NCBI GenBank assembly: GCA_002385815.1
Contig: DGEE01000003.1
Location: forward strand, 455 to 12,358
Length of the DNA stretch: 11,904 nt
Direction: 5' to 3'
Source of the DNA: Hungateiclostridiaceae bacterium UBA3934
Lineage (GTDB): Bacteria > Bacillota > Clostridia > Acetivibrionales > DTU013
The translations under genes were made by a program, and so were the position numbers. Of this stretch, positions 1 through 6,396 are shown in pieces; the stretch's first letter is position 1, and the number at the start of each line of letters is the position of its first letter. The notes below the pieces were generated by a model. It was not told the origin of the DNA, searched no databases, and was given only the letters and a program-made list of their open reading frames with translations.

Positions 1-41
1 GATTTACAGTCTGCCCCCTTTGGCCTCTTGGGTATCCCTCC
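1..41 (-). tRNA. tRNA-Tyr (GTA), 3' part missing at window edge
   Basis: Read on the minus strand, this begins with GGAGGGATACC and continues through a D-arm region to the anticodon arm GACTGTAAATC, with anticodon GTA at positions 7 to 5. The 5' half matches the usual bacterial tRNA-Tyr pattern, including the GGCCAAAGGGGGCAGACTGTAAATC core. Tyr is a class II tRNA with a long variable arm, but that arm, the T-arm and the 3' acceptor strand lie outside the window. It starts 8 nt downstream of tRNA-Met on the same strand, so the two are very likely one transcript. Confidence 0.9.
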
Positions 42-49
42 GTATTTGT

Positions 50-126
50 TGGTGGGCCTTCAGGGACTCGAACCCCGGACCAACCGGTTATGAGCCGGTT
101 GCTCTGACCAACTGAGCTAAAGGCCC
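50..126 (-). tRNA. tRNA-Met (CAT), with encoded CCA
   Basis: The minus strand folds into a full cloverleaf of 77 nt including CCA. The 7-bp acceptor stem GGGCCTT/AAGGCCC is perfect, the D-stem is GCTC/GAGC, the anticodon stem ACCGG/CCGGT encloses the loop CTCATAA (anticodon CAT), and the T-arm has loop TTCGAGT. The discriminator is A and the CCA end is encoded at 52-50. A CAT anticodon could be elongator Met, initiator Met or lysidine-modified Ile2. The paired first base pair argues against initiator, and the overall sequence resembles clostridial elongator tRNA-Met. Ile2 cannot be fully excluded by eye. Confidence 0.93.
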
Positions 127-143
127 ATTAAGCAACAAGGACA

Positions 144-172
144 AGTATAAAGCATAAAAAACGTTTAGTCAA
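144..172 (-). promoter_or_regulatory. Sigma-A-type promoter of the tRNA-Met/tRNA-Tyr transcript
   Basis: On the minus strand there is a -35 box TTGACT (172-167), a spacer of exactly 17 nt, and a -10 box TATACT (149-144). Each hexamer is one or two bases from consensus. Transcription would start near 137, about 11 nt before the mature tRNA 5' end at 126, which fits a short leader removed by RNase P. Confidence 0.85.
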
Positions 173-186
173 GTAAAGATTTATCC

Positions 187-204
187 AAATATCAAAGGAT
201 ATTT
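187..204. repeat. Short perfect inverted repeat in the divergent spacer
   Basis: AAATATC (187-193) and GATATTT (198-204) are a perfect 7-bp inverted repeat around the 4-nt spacer AAAG. It lies between the tRNA promoter and the start of the metallo-hydrolase gene. It could be an operator or chance in AT-rich DNA. No convincing plus-strand promoter was seen in the rest of 127-260. Confidence 0.3.
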
Positions 205-260
205 CACTTTTCATGTCGAATACCTGAAAAGGCATATCAAACAGCTGTCAAACTATTTTT

Positions 261-267
261 GGTGAGG
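261..267 (+). promoter_or_regulatory. Ribosome binding site fixing the start at 276
   Basis: GGTGAGG ends 8 nt before the ATG at 276. An in-frame GTG at 267 overlaps this site and has no site of its own, so the ATG is preferred. Confidence 0.6.
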
Positions 268-275
268 TGCTGAAG

Positions 276-1916
276 ATGAGAATATCCTTCCTGGGTGCAG
301 CAAAAACTGTGACAGGATCATGTTTTTACATCGAGACTGACAACTGCAGTTTCCTGGTCGACTGCGGCATGTTCCAGGGAAGCAATGCCGATGAGGCCCG
401 CAATCATGATCCGTTTCCGTTCAATCCGGCTGAGCTGGATTTTGTCATATTGACACATGCGCATATAGACCACAGCGGCCGCCTGCCAAAACTCTATGTA
501 GACGGATTCCAGGGGCAAATATACGCGACGAAGGCCACTTCTGAGCTGTGCGCTATAATGCTTCCTGACAGCGGACACATACAGGAATTCGAGAACGAAT
601 GGGTGAACCGCAAACGTGAGAGGGCAGGACTACCGCCTGTCAAGCCCTTATATACCATACAGGATGCGATCGACTGTACAAAACTGTTCAGAAGTGTACG
701 CTATTATGAAGAGATCAGGATAAATGACAGCATAAGGGTCAAATTCAATGATGCCGGACATTTACTGGGATCATCAATAGTGGAGTTGTGGGTGAGAGAA
801 AACGGCCGGGAGACCAAGCTTGTTTTCTCCGGGGATCTTGGAAACCGGAATATGCCCATACTTCGGGATCCTGACATAATCGAAAGTGCAGATTATGTAT
901 TTATCGAATCCACTTATGGAAACAGGAACCATATCAGGACTGAAAACAAAATAGATAAGTTCGTTGAGATAATAAAAACAACAAAGGAAAGGGGCGGTAA
1001 TGTCATAATCCCGTCCTTTGCAGTTGGCAGGACCCAGGAAATCATATATGAACTGTTCAAGCAGCGCGGGAAATATGGCGAAGAGCTTAGTCATCTGCTT
1101 GATATGCCCGTATATGTCGACAGTCCGCTGGCAGTATCGGCAACAGAAGTTTTCAGGAACAATCTGGACTGTTATGACGAAGAAGCCAGGGAATACATTG
1201 AGAAAGGCGATAATCCGCTTGATTTCCCGGGGCTTCGTTTCACCCGGAGCGCAGATGAATCAAAAGCATTGAACACCAGTACTGAAAGCCTCATTATCAT
1301 ATCGGCCAGTGGAATGTGTGAAGCCGGCAGGATAAAGCACCATCTGAAACACAATCTGTGGAGAAAGGAGTCCTCGATCGTTTTCGTTGGGTACCAGGCT
1401 GTTGGGACGCTTGGAAGAAGGCTTGTGGATGGAGCCAAAAAGGTCAGGATATTCGGAGAAGAGATAAATGTGGATGCCCGGGTGGAGATACTCGAAGGGT
1501 TTTCGGGACATGCCGACCAGGCCGGCCTTATCAGCTGGCTTGAGTCTTTCAGGCAAAAACCGCGGAATATTTTTGTTGTCCATGGCGAAGAAGAATCCAT
1601 GACCGAATTCGGACAACTGATAGCTAAAGAGTTGGGAATCGAGCCCATTATACCCGAATACGGCGAATCATTCATGGTAACTGCAGAAGGCGTTTCGCCT
1701 GCTGACAGGAAGGCAGAACGCAGGGAAAGAAAAGAGAGATATGGATTCAAGCGGCTTGAGATCGTCCATATGCTCGACAAACTCAAGGATGAACTGGAGG
1801 AAGCTTCAGCTATCATACGTGATGACCTGCGCACAGATAAGGAAGATATCGAGTTGGATAAGCTGCTCGAAAAACTCCTCAATTTTGAGAAATATATAGT
1901 TGAGATCATAAAATGA
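276..1916 (+). CDS. Beta-CASP metallo-beta-lactamase-fold RNA nuclease (CPSF73/YSH1-like)
   Basis: The protein (546 aa) carries the metal-binding signature THAHIDHSG near residues 60-68 (His61, His63, Asp65, His66). Further metal ligands are His162 in DAGHLLGSS and Asp187 in FSGDLG. The beta-CASP part follows (ESTYGNR about 211-217, PSFAVGRTQE about 246-255, DSPLAVSATEV about 282-292). The RMMBL-type end has FSGHAD (His412) and VVHGEEE (His436). Known relatives are zinc-dependent RNA endo- or exonucleases of the cytosol, so RNA processing is likely, but the substrate is unknown. Residues from about 475 to the end form a charged, Lys/Glu-rich helical extension past the core, perhaps a dimerisation or partner-binding helix. 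The ATG at 276 gives the family-typical beginning MRISFLGAAKTVTGSC. The gene diverges from the tRNA genes and appears to be monocistronic. Confidence 0.88.
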   Translation: MRISFLGAAKTVTGSCFYIETDNCSFLVDCGMFQGSNADEARNHDPFPFNPAELDFVILTHAHIDHSGRLPKLYVDGFQGQIYATKATSELCAIMLPDSGHIQEFENEWVNRKRERAGLPPVKPLYTIQDAIDCTKLFRSVRYYEEIRINDSIRVKFNDAGHLLGSSIVELWVRENGRETKLVFSGDLGNRNMPILRDPDIIESADYVFIESTYGNRNHIRTENKIDKFVEIIKTTKERGGNVIIPSFAVGRTQEIIYELFKQRGKYGEELSHLLDMPVYVDSPLAVSATEVFRNNLDCYDEEAREYIEKGDNPLDFPGLRFTRSADESKALNTSTESLIIISASGMCEAGRIKHHLKHNLWRKESSIVFVGYQAVGTLGRRLVDGAKKVRIFGEEINVDARVEILEGFSGHADQAGLISWLESFRQKPRNIFVVHGEEESMTEFGQLIAKELGIEPIIPEYGESFMVTAEGVSPADRKAERRERKERYGFKRLEIVHMLDKLKDELEEASAIIRDDLRTDKEDIELDKLLEKLLNFEKYIVEIIK

Positions 1917-1929
1917 GACTGAACGTGAC

Positions 1930-1953
1930 AAATGAAAATGTGCTTTCATTTTT
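1930..1953 (+). terminator. Weak AT-rich hairpin after the metallo-hydrolase gene
   Basis: AAATGAAA (1930-1937) pairs perfectly with TTTCATTT (1944-1951) around a 6-nt loop, and the T run continues to 1953. The stem has only one G-C pair, so it would be an inefficient terminator. Confidence 0.4.
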
Positions 1954-1972
1954 CGCGTGAATGTAGTATAAT
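1944..1972 (+). promoter_or_regulatory. Possible promoter of the symporter gene
   Basis: A perfect -10 box TATAAT lies at 1967-1972. At a 17-nt spacing the -35 position holds TTTCAT, a poor match that also overlaps the 3' arm of the preceding hairpin. Transcription would start near 1979, leaving a leader of about 70 nt. Confidence 0.4.
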
Positions 1973-2035
1973 ACTTATGATTTTCAGTTCGCAGAATGGC
2001 TGGATGGCAGATATAGTATTCATAAACTGTTGAAT

Positions 2036-2041
2036 GGAAGG
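2036..2041 (+). promoter_or_regulatory. Ribosome binding site fixing the start at 2051
   Basis: GGAAGG is placed 9 nt before the GTG at 2051. The in-frame ATG at 2042 touches this site with no spacing, and the TTG at 2030 lies upstream of it, so both are less likely starts. Confidence 0.5.
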
Positions 2042-2050
2042 ATGGTAGGT

Positions 2051-3553
2051 GTGCTCAAGTATGTCTTTTTAGGTCTTTTCATTGCTGTCATGGTCCTTGT
2101 GGGAATCATCAGCAGAAAAAAAGTGCAAAACGTTCAGGATTTTTTCCTTGGCGGCAGGAATATGGGGGCATGGCTTTCGGCATTCGCATATGGCACCACG
2201 TATTTTTCAGCCGTCATTTTCATTGGTTATGCAGGCAAGATAGGATGGGGATTCGGTATATCCTCCACATTCATAGGCATAGGCAATGCATTGCTGGGAA
2301 GCCTGCTGGCATGGCTTGTGCTCGCAAAGAGAACGAGAAGGATGACACACCAGCTTGGTGCATCCACTATGCCTGAGTTTTTTGAAAAGCGCTATGACAG
2401 CAAAGCTATGAAGATAGTAACTGCGCTGATCATATTCATATTCATGGTGCCTTATTCGGCATCTGTATACCAGGGGCTTGCCTATCTGTTCGAAACCACC
2501 TTTGGTGTACCTTTCGTATACTGTATGGCAGCCATGGCACTGCTAACCGGCATTTATCTGCTGTTGGGCGGCTATGTGGCAACGGCACTGAATGATTTCA
2601 TACAGGGTATCATAATGCTGATAGGCGTGGCAGCCATGATATTTTATATTCTTTCTAATCCTGCAGTAGGAGGCCTGACAGGCGGATTGCAGAAGCTTTC
2701 TCAGATACCTGGGGATGGACCGGGATTGGTAAGTGTTTTCAGTGCGCAGCCTCTGAACCTTCTGGGTCTTATTGTGCTCACAAGCCTCGGAACATGGGGA
2801 CTGCCTCAGATGGTGCATAAATTCTATGCCATCAGGGATGACCAGGCTGTCAGAAGGGGAACTATCATATCTACTGTTTTTGCGCTGATTATTGCTGGCG
2901 GTGCGTATTTTGTCGGTGCTTTCGGCAGACTTTACCTGGACAACACCATGCCGATCGGGGCCAATGGAAAACCCAATGCTGACATGGTAATGCCGATGGT
3001 GCTGGAAAAGGCATTGCCTGATGCCCTTATAGGGATCGTAGTCATTTTGGTGCTGTCAGCATCGATGTCCACTCTTTCTTCACTGGTGCTCGTATCAAGC
3101 TCCGCAATTTCACTGGATCTGATAAAGGGAACTCTGTTTCCGAATATGAAGAAGGAGAATGTGATGCTCCTGATGAGGGCGCTGTGCGGATTGTTCGTGA
3201 TTTGCTCATTTATGGTAGCTGTGACACCTAACTCGATACTTGCACTTATGTCCTTCTCATGGGGAACTGTGGCAGGTGCCTTCCTTGCACCGTTCCTGTA
3301 CGGACTGTACTGGAAGGGAACGACGAAGACCGGTGCATGGGCTGGTTTCATCAGCGGCTTTGCAGTATCACTGGCAGGAGCGATAATATACAAAATGGAT
3401 CCCGGAGTTGCTCCGAATATCGGTGCTGTGGCGATGGCAGTATCGCTGGCCGTCGTTCCGGTTGTCAGCCTGCTGACAGCTAAAATGCCTCAGAAGCAGT
3501 TGGATAAAGCGTTTGGTAAAACCAAGGCCGGAAGTCTGGAAATGGAGACATAA
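2051..3553 (+). CDS. Sodium:solute symporter (SSS/SLC5 family)
   Basis: This is a very hydrophobic protein of 500 aa from the chosen GTG, with roughly 13 membrane segments, the usual size and topology of the SSS family (PutP, PanF and relatives). Family marks include FFLGGRNMG near residue 31, the first-segment region AFAYGTTYFSA, the signature stretch GGYVATALNDFIQG (about 173-186), WGLPQMVHKFYAIRD (about 249-263), and the Ser/Thr-rich helix SASMSTLSSLVLVSSS (about 336-351), which in the family contributes the Na2 site. It should sit in the cytoplasmic membrane and import an organic solute with Na+. The substrate is not readable from sequence: amino acids, pantothenate or a carboxylate such as an arylacetate are all possible. 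A strong terminator separates it from iorA, so joint function with that operon is only suggested by position. Confidence 0.85.
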   Translation: MLKYVFLGLFIAVMVLVGIISRKKVQNVQDFFLGGRNMGAWLSAFAYGTTYFSAVIFIGYAGKIGWGFGISSTFIGIGNALLGSLLAWLVLAKRTRRMTHQLGASTMPEFFEKRYDSKAMKIVTALIIFIFMVPYSASVYQGLAYLFETTFGVPFVYCMAAMALLTGIYLLLGGYVATALNDFIQGIIMLIGVAAMIFYILSNPAVGGLTGGLQKLSQIPGDGPGLVSVFSAQPLNLLGLIVLTSLGTWGLPQMVHKFYAIRDDQAVRRGTIISTVFALIIAGGAYFVGAFGRLYLDNTMPIGANGKPNADMVMPMVLEKALPDALIGIVVILVLSASMSTLSSLVLVSSSAISLDLIKGTLFPNMKKENVMLLMRALCGLFVICSFMVAVTPNSILALMSFSWGTVAGAFLAPFLYGLYWKGTTKTGAWAGFISGFAVSLAGAIIYKMDPGVAPNIGAVAMAVSLAVVPVVSLLTAKMPQKQLDKAFGKTKAGSLEMET

Positions 3554-3645
3554 TCAGGTGTATTTGCTGCATAAGTGTGGCCCGGAGTAAGATGCGGGCA
3601 TGCAGGTTCTGGTTTTGCAGTCACAAAACTGGCTTTCATTGCGGT

Positions 3646-3678
3646 AAAGGGACATCCCATAAGGGCTTGTCCCTTTTT
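3646..3678 (+). terminator. Intrinsic terminator after the symporter gene
   Basis: AAAGGGACA (3646-3654) pairs perfectly with TGTCCCTTT (3668-3676), and the T run continues to 3678. Inside the loop CCC (3656-3658) can pair with GGG (3663-3665) around ATAA, making a long GC-rich hairpin. It lies 93 nt after the symporter stop. Confidence 0.85.
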
Positions 3679-3733
3679 AAAGCGACTGACAGGTGCTGCT
3701 TTCTTTTATGAATTGGCGGAAAGTCATTCAGGG

Positions 3734-3762
3734 TTTACAAAAAACACATAAAGGATTAAAAT
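3734..3762 (+). promoter_or_regulatory. Promoter of iorA
   Basis: The -35 box TTTACA (3734-3739), a 17-nt spacer and the -10 box TAAAAT (3757-3762) are close to sigma-A consensus. Transcription would begin near 3769, giving an untranslated leader of about 70 nt before iorA. No T-box or known riboswitch consensus was seen in that leader. Confidence 0.65.
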
Positions 3763-3839
3763 AAAACGAGGCAAAGATTCAGTATCATAATCCCGATAAT
3801 AATGAAACAGATATATGTATAGCAGATAAGGAGAACCAT

Positions 3840-5582
3840 ATGAAAGAACTGATGTTGGGGAATGAAGCAGTTGCAAGGGGTGCATATGAAGCAGGCGTGA
3901 GGGTCGCTGCGGCTTATCCGGGCACTCCGAGTACAGAGATCACCGAATATATTGCCAAATATGATGAGGTGTACTGTGAATGGTCGCCTAACGAAAAGGT
4001 GGCCCTGGAGGTCGCGATAGGTGCATCTGTAGCAGGAGCGAGAGCAATCTGTTCAATGAAGCACGTAGGTCTCAATGTGGCGGCAGACCCGCTTTTCACT
4101 GTTTCATATACAGGAGTGAACGGCGGTCTTGTCATAATGGTCGCTGATGATCCTGGCATGCACAGTTCTCAAAATGAACAGGATTCCAGGTTCTATGCCC
4201 GTGCTTCGCTGGTGCCAATGCTGGAGCCTTCTGACAGCAGGGAATGCAAAGATTTTGTGAAGACTGCTTTCGAAATAAGTGAAAAATTCGACTGTCCTGT
4301 TATAGTAAGGCTTACGACGCGTGTTGCCCATTCGCGGAGCTTTGTTGAGCCGGAAGAAAGACAGGAGATCGAACTCAAGCCGTATGTGAAGGATCCTTCG
4401 AAGTACGTTATGATGCCTGCAATGGCCAGAGGAAGACATCTGGCTGTAGAAAAAAGAATGGCTGAGCTCAGGAGTTATGCTGAAACTTCACCGGTCAACA
4501 GGATAGAATGGGGTAGCACCGAAATAGGCATTATAACTTCAGGCATTTCGTATCAGTATGCCCGTGAGGCCATGGGTGATGTTTCATATCTTAAGCTTGG
4601 AATGGTATATCCGCTGCCCGAGAATCTGATCAGAGAGTTTGCATCCAAAGTGAAGAAGCTATATGTTGTTGAAGAATTGGAACCATTTTTCGAGAACCAG
4701 ATAAGAAAGATGGGCATCGAAGTAATCGGCAAGGATGTATTGCCGGTCACAGGAGAATACTCAGCGACTCTTCTGAGAGAGAGGCTGGCGGACGAAAAGC
4801 TTGAAAAGGTATATGATGTGGATATCCAGCCACCAGCAAGGCCTCCCGTCATGTGTCCGGGGTGCCCCCACAGAGGGACTTTCCATGTCCTTAAAAAGCT
4901 AAAGCTGACTGTTACCGGCGATATAGGCTGCTATACTCTTGGTGCGCTGCCGCCGACACAGTCAATGGATACATGTATATGTATGGGAGCCAGTATCGGA
5001 ATGGCCCATGGCATGGAAAAGGCTCGTGGAAGAGAATTCGGGAAAAAGACAGTGGCAGTGCTGGGAGATTCGACATTCATACATTCAGGCATAACCGGTC
5101 TGATAGACATTGTCTACAACAAGGGCTGTTCCACGGTGATAATACTGGACAATTCGATAACAGGGATGACGGGGCATCAGCATAACCCAGCCACTGGTTT
5201 CACTATAAAAGGAGAGCCAACGAAGCAGGTCGATCTTGAACTGCTGGCAAAAGCAGTGGGGATCGACAGGGTGAGGATAGTAGACCCATTCGACATCAAG
5301 GGATTTGAAAAGATACTCAGGGAAGAGGCAGAAGCAGATGAGCCATCGGTGATAATAGCTCAGAGACCTTGTGCACTGTTGAAGAATGTGAAGTATGAGG
5401 GTCCACAGAGAATAAACGACAACTGCAGGATGTGCAGGAACTGCCTGAAGATAGGATGTCCTGCCATAGTCGACAAGGGCGATGCGATAGAGATAAACAG
5501 CGCCCTGTGTGTCGGCTGCAAGCTCTGCAGCAATGTGTGTCCTTTCAATGCGATAGAAAAGGCCGGTGATAATAATGAATGA
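3840..5582 (+). CDS. iorA: Indolepyruvate ferredoxin oxidoreductase, alpha subunit
   Basis: IorA with IorB oxidatively decarboxylates arylpyruvates made from Trp, Phe and Tyr: arylpyruvate + CoA + oxidised ferredoxin gives arylacetyl-CoA + CO2 + reduced ferredoxin. It is cytosolic and oxygen-sensitive. The 580-aa length is normal. The N-terminal pyrimidine-binding half starts MKELMLGNEAVARGAYEAGV and has AAYPGTPSTEI (24-34). CPGCPHRG (339-346) opens the thiamine diphosphate half, whose binding motif runs from GDS (409-411) to DNS (437-439), followed by TGMTGHQHNP. The C-terminus is a two-cluster ferredoxin domain: Cys529, 532, 535 and 540, then Cys557, 560, 563 and 567, consistent with two 4Fe-4S clusters. 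The ATG at 3840 has AAGGAG (3828-3833) 6 nt upstream. Its end overlaps the start of iorB. Members of this family can also work in the reductive, biosynthetic direction. Confidence 0.95.
   Translation: MKELMLGNEAVARGAYEAGVRVAAAYPGTPSTEITEYIAKYDEVYCEWSPNEKVALEVAIGASVAGARAICSMKHVGLNVAADPLFTVSYTGVNGGLVIMVADDPGMHSSQNEQDSRFYARASLVPMLEPSDSRECKDFVKTAFEISEKFDCPVIVRLTTRVAHSRSFVEPEERQEIELKPYVKDPSKYVMMPAMARGRHLAVEKRMAELRSYAETSPVNRIEWGSTEIGIITSGISYQYAREAMGDVSYLKLGMVYPLPENLIREFASKVKKLYVVEELEPFFENQIRKMGIEVIGKDVLPVTGEYSATLLRERLADEKLEKVYDVDIQPPARPPVMCPGCPHRGTFHVLKKLKLTVTGDIGCYTLGALPPTQSMDTCICMGASIGMAHGMEKARGREFGKKTVAVLGDSTFIHSGITGLIDIVYNKGCSTVIILDNSITGMTGHQHNPATGFTIKGEPTKQVDLELLAKAVGIDRVRIVDPFDIKGFEKILREEAEADEPSVIIAQRPCALLKNVKYEGPQRINDNCRMCRNCLKIGCPAIVDKGDAIEINSALCVGCKLCSNVCPFNAIEKAGDNNE
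5565..5569 (+). promoter_or_regulatory. Ribosome binding site of iorB inside the iorA end
   Basis: GGTGA ends 5 nt before the ATG at 5575, which favours this start over ATG codons at 5584 and 5593 and over the GTG at 5566 that overlaps the site. Confidence 0.45.
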
Positions 5583-6162
5583 TATGAATATCATGATAGT
5601 GGGAGTCGGAGGCCAGGGGACATTGCTGGCGAGCAGACTGCTGGGCAATGTAGCTCAAAAGCAGGGATATGATGTAAAGGTATCGGAAGTCCATGGCATG
5701 TCTCAGAGAGGCGGCAGTGTCGTCACATATGTTAAAATGGGTAAAAAGGTGTATTCACCGATAATAGAGAAGGGTGAGGCAGATTTCCTGCTGGCATTTG
5801 AAAAGCTGGAGGCATTGCGCTGGGTGGAATACCTGAAGAAAGAAGGTACGCTGGTGCTTAATGAGCAGGAAATAGATCCGATGCCTGTCATCACAAGAAG
5901 CGCCGCATATCCTGAAGGTATCATCGAAAAGCTCAGGGACACGGGTGTTCGCATCTGTTCCATCGACGCTCTCGAGATCGCAAAGGAATGTGGAAACATA
6001 AAAGCCGTCAATGTAGTGTTGATTGGAGTTTTAGCAAAGACTGCTGCGATAGATAAGGAGATCTGGCTCAAGTCGATTGAAGAAGTGGTACCCCGGAAAT
6101 TTCTCGATGTAAACATCAAAGCATTCAATGCGGGATATGAACACGGTGGTGCCCGTCAGTAA
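5575..6162 (+). CDS. iorB: Indolepyruvate ferredoxin oxidoreductase, beta subunit
   Basis: IorB is the small gamma-type subunit of the 2-oxoacid:ferredoxin oxidoreductase superfamily and partners IorA. The protein (195 aa) has the normal length of about 190-200. It begins with a nucleotide-fold motif, IMIVGVGGQGTLLASRLLG (residues 6-24), then VSEVHGMSQRGGSVVTYVK, the conserved stretch typical of this subunit and thought to line the active site and CoA region. It has no Fe-S cysteine cluster, as expected for IorB. The ATG at 5575 overlaps the iorA stop codon (5580-5582) by 8 nt, so translation is probably coupled, giving a 1:1 ratio. Nearby ATG codons at 5584 and 5593 are possible alternative starts. 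Confidence 0.93.
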   Translation: MNDMNIMIVGVGGQGTLLASRLLGNVAQKQGYDVKVSEVHGMSQRGGSVVTYVKMGKKVYSPIIEKGEADFLLAFEKLEALRWVEYLKKEGTLVLNEQEIDPMPVITRSAAYPEGIIEKLRDTGVRICSIDALEIAKECGNIKAVNVVLIGVLAKTAAIDKEIWLKSIEEVVPRKFLDVNIKAFNAGYEHGGARQ

Positions 6163-6231
6163 AAGTAAAGATGAAAAGGCACGCTGTACTTGTCTGTAAG
6201 ATAGCAGTTGGCAACAGAATGTTAGAAGTTG

Positions 6232-6303
6232 CAGCCTGTCGCTGTACGGGCCTGGGGAAGACCAGTAAAAACAAATAATTAAAATGATTTTCAGCCTGTC
6301 GCT
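6232..6303 (+). repeat. 12-nt direct repeat, copies exactly 60 nt apart
   Basis: CAGCCTGTCGCT is at 6232-6243 and again at 6292-6303. A shorter word, CGCTGTAC, is shared by 6182-6189 and 6240-6247, hinting at a third degenerate unit upstream. The downstream flanks differ in sequence but not in hairpin order. Confidence 0.8.
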
Positions 6304-6342
6304 TTTGCGTGGGGCGGGCAGGTGCCCGTAAACCCTGAAAGC

Positions 6343-6360
6343 TATTCTCGCGGGAGAATA
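6343..6360 (+). other. Perfect 7-bp hairpin upstream of paaK
   Basis: TATTCTC (6343-6349) and GAGAATA (6354-6360) enclose the loop GCGG. No T run follows, so it is not an ordinary terminator. CCCT (6333-6336) and AGGG (6363-6366) flank it and can close it as an outer stem. Confidence 0.55.
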
Positions 6361-6396
6361 TAAGGGCATAAATAGAATATCAGAGGAGGGTTCTGT

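Larger units (their letters stand above)
6163..6396 (+). promoter_or_regulatory. Structured spacer/leader between iorB and paaK, possible cis-regulatory RNA
   Basis: This 234-nt stretch has no gene but is rich in pairing. The direct repeat CAGCCTGTCGCT occurs at 6232-6243 and 6292-6303. In copy 1, GCCTGT (6234-6239) pairs with ACGGGC (6246-6251), followed at once by CTGG/CCAG (6252-6255/6262-6265) and TAAA. In copy 2, GCC plus T and CGC pair with GCG and GGGC (6294-6315), followed by CGGGC/GCCCG (6315-6319/6324-6328) and TAAA. A third hairpin, TATTCTC/GAGAATA (6343-6349/6354-6360), stands 24 nt before the paaK ribosome binding site. No T-tract terminator and no good promoter was seen, so readthrough from iorB is plausible. 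I do not recognise a known riboswitch. That it is functional RNA is inference. Confidence 0.45.

Noticed and set aside
1172..1909. Long minus-strand open frame (245 codons) opposite the metallo-hydrolase gene
   Set aside because: It mirrors a well-conserved coding region, its product is Ser-rich low-complexity sequence without a recognisable domain, and it has no ribosome binding site.
2012..2017. Second -10-like box TATAGT upstream of the symporter
   Set aside because: No -35-like hexamer at 16-18 nt; the perfect TATAAT at 1967 is the better candidate.
6163..6396. Moco, TPP, cobalamin, glycine, c-di-GMP or T-box leader for paaK
   Set aside because: None of the consensus cores I know for these (for example the T-box AGGGTGG element or the TPP CTGAGA element) is present; only a generic structured repeat can be supported.
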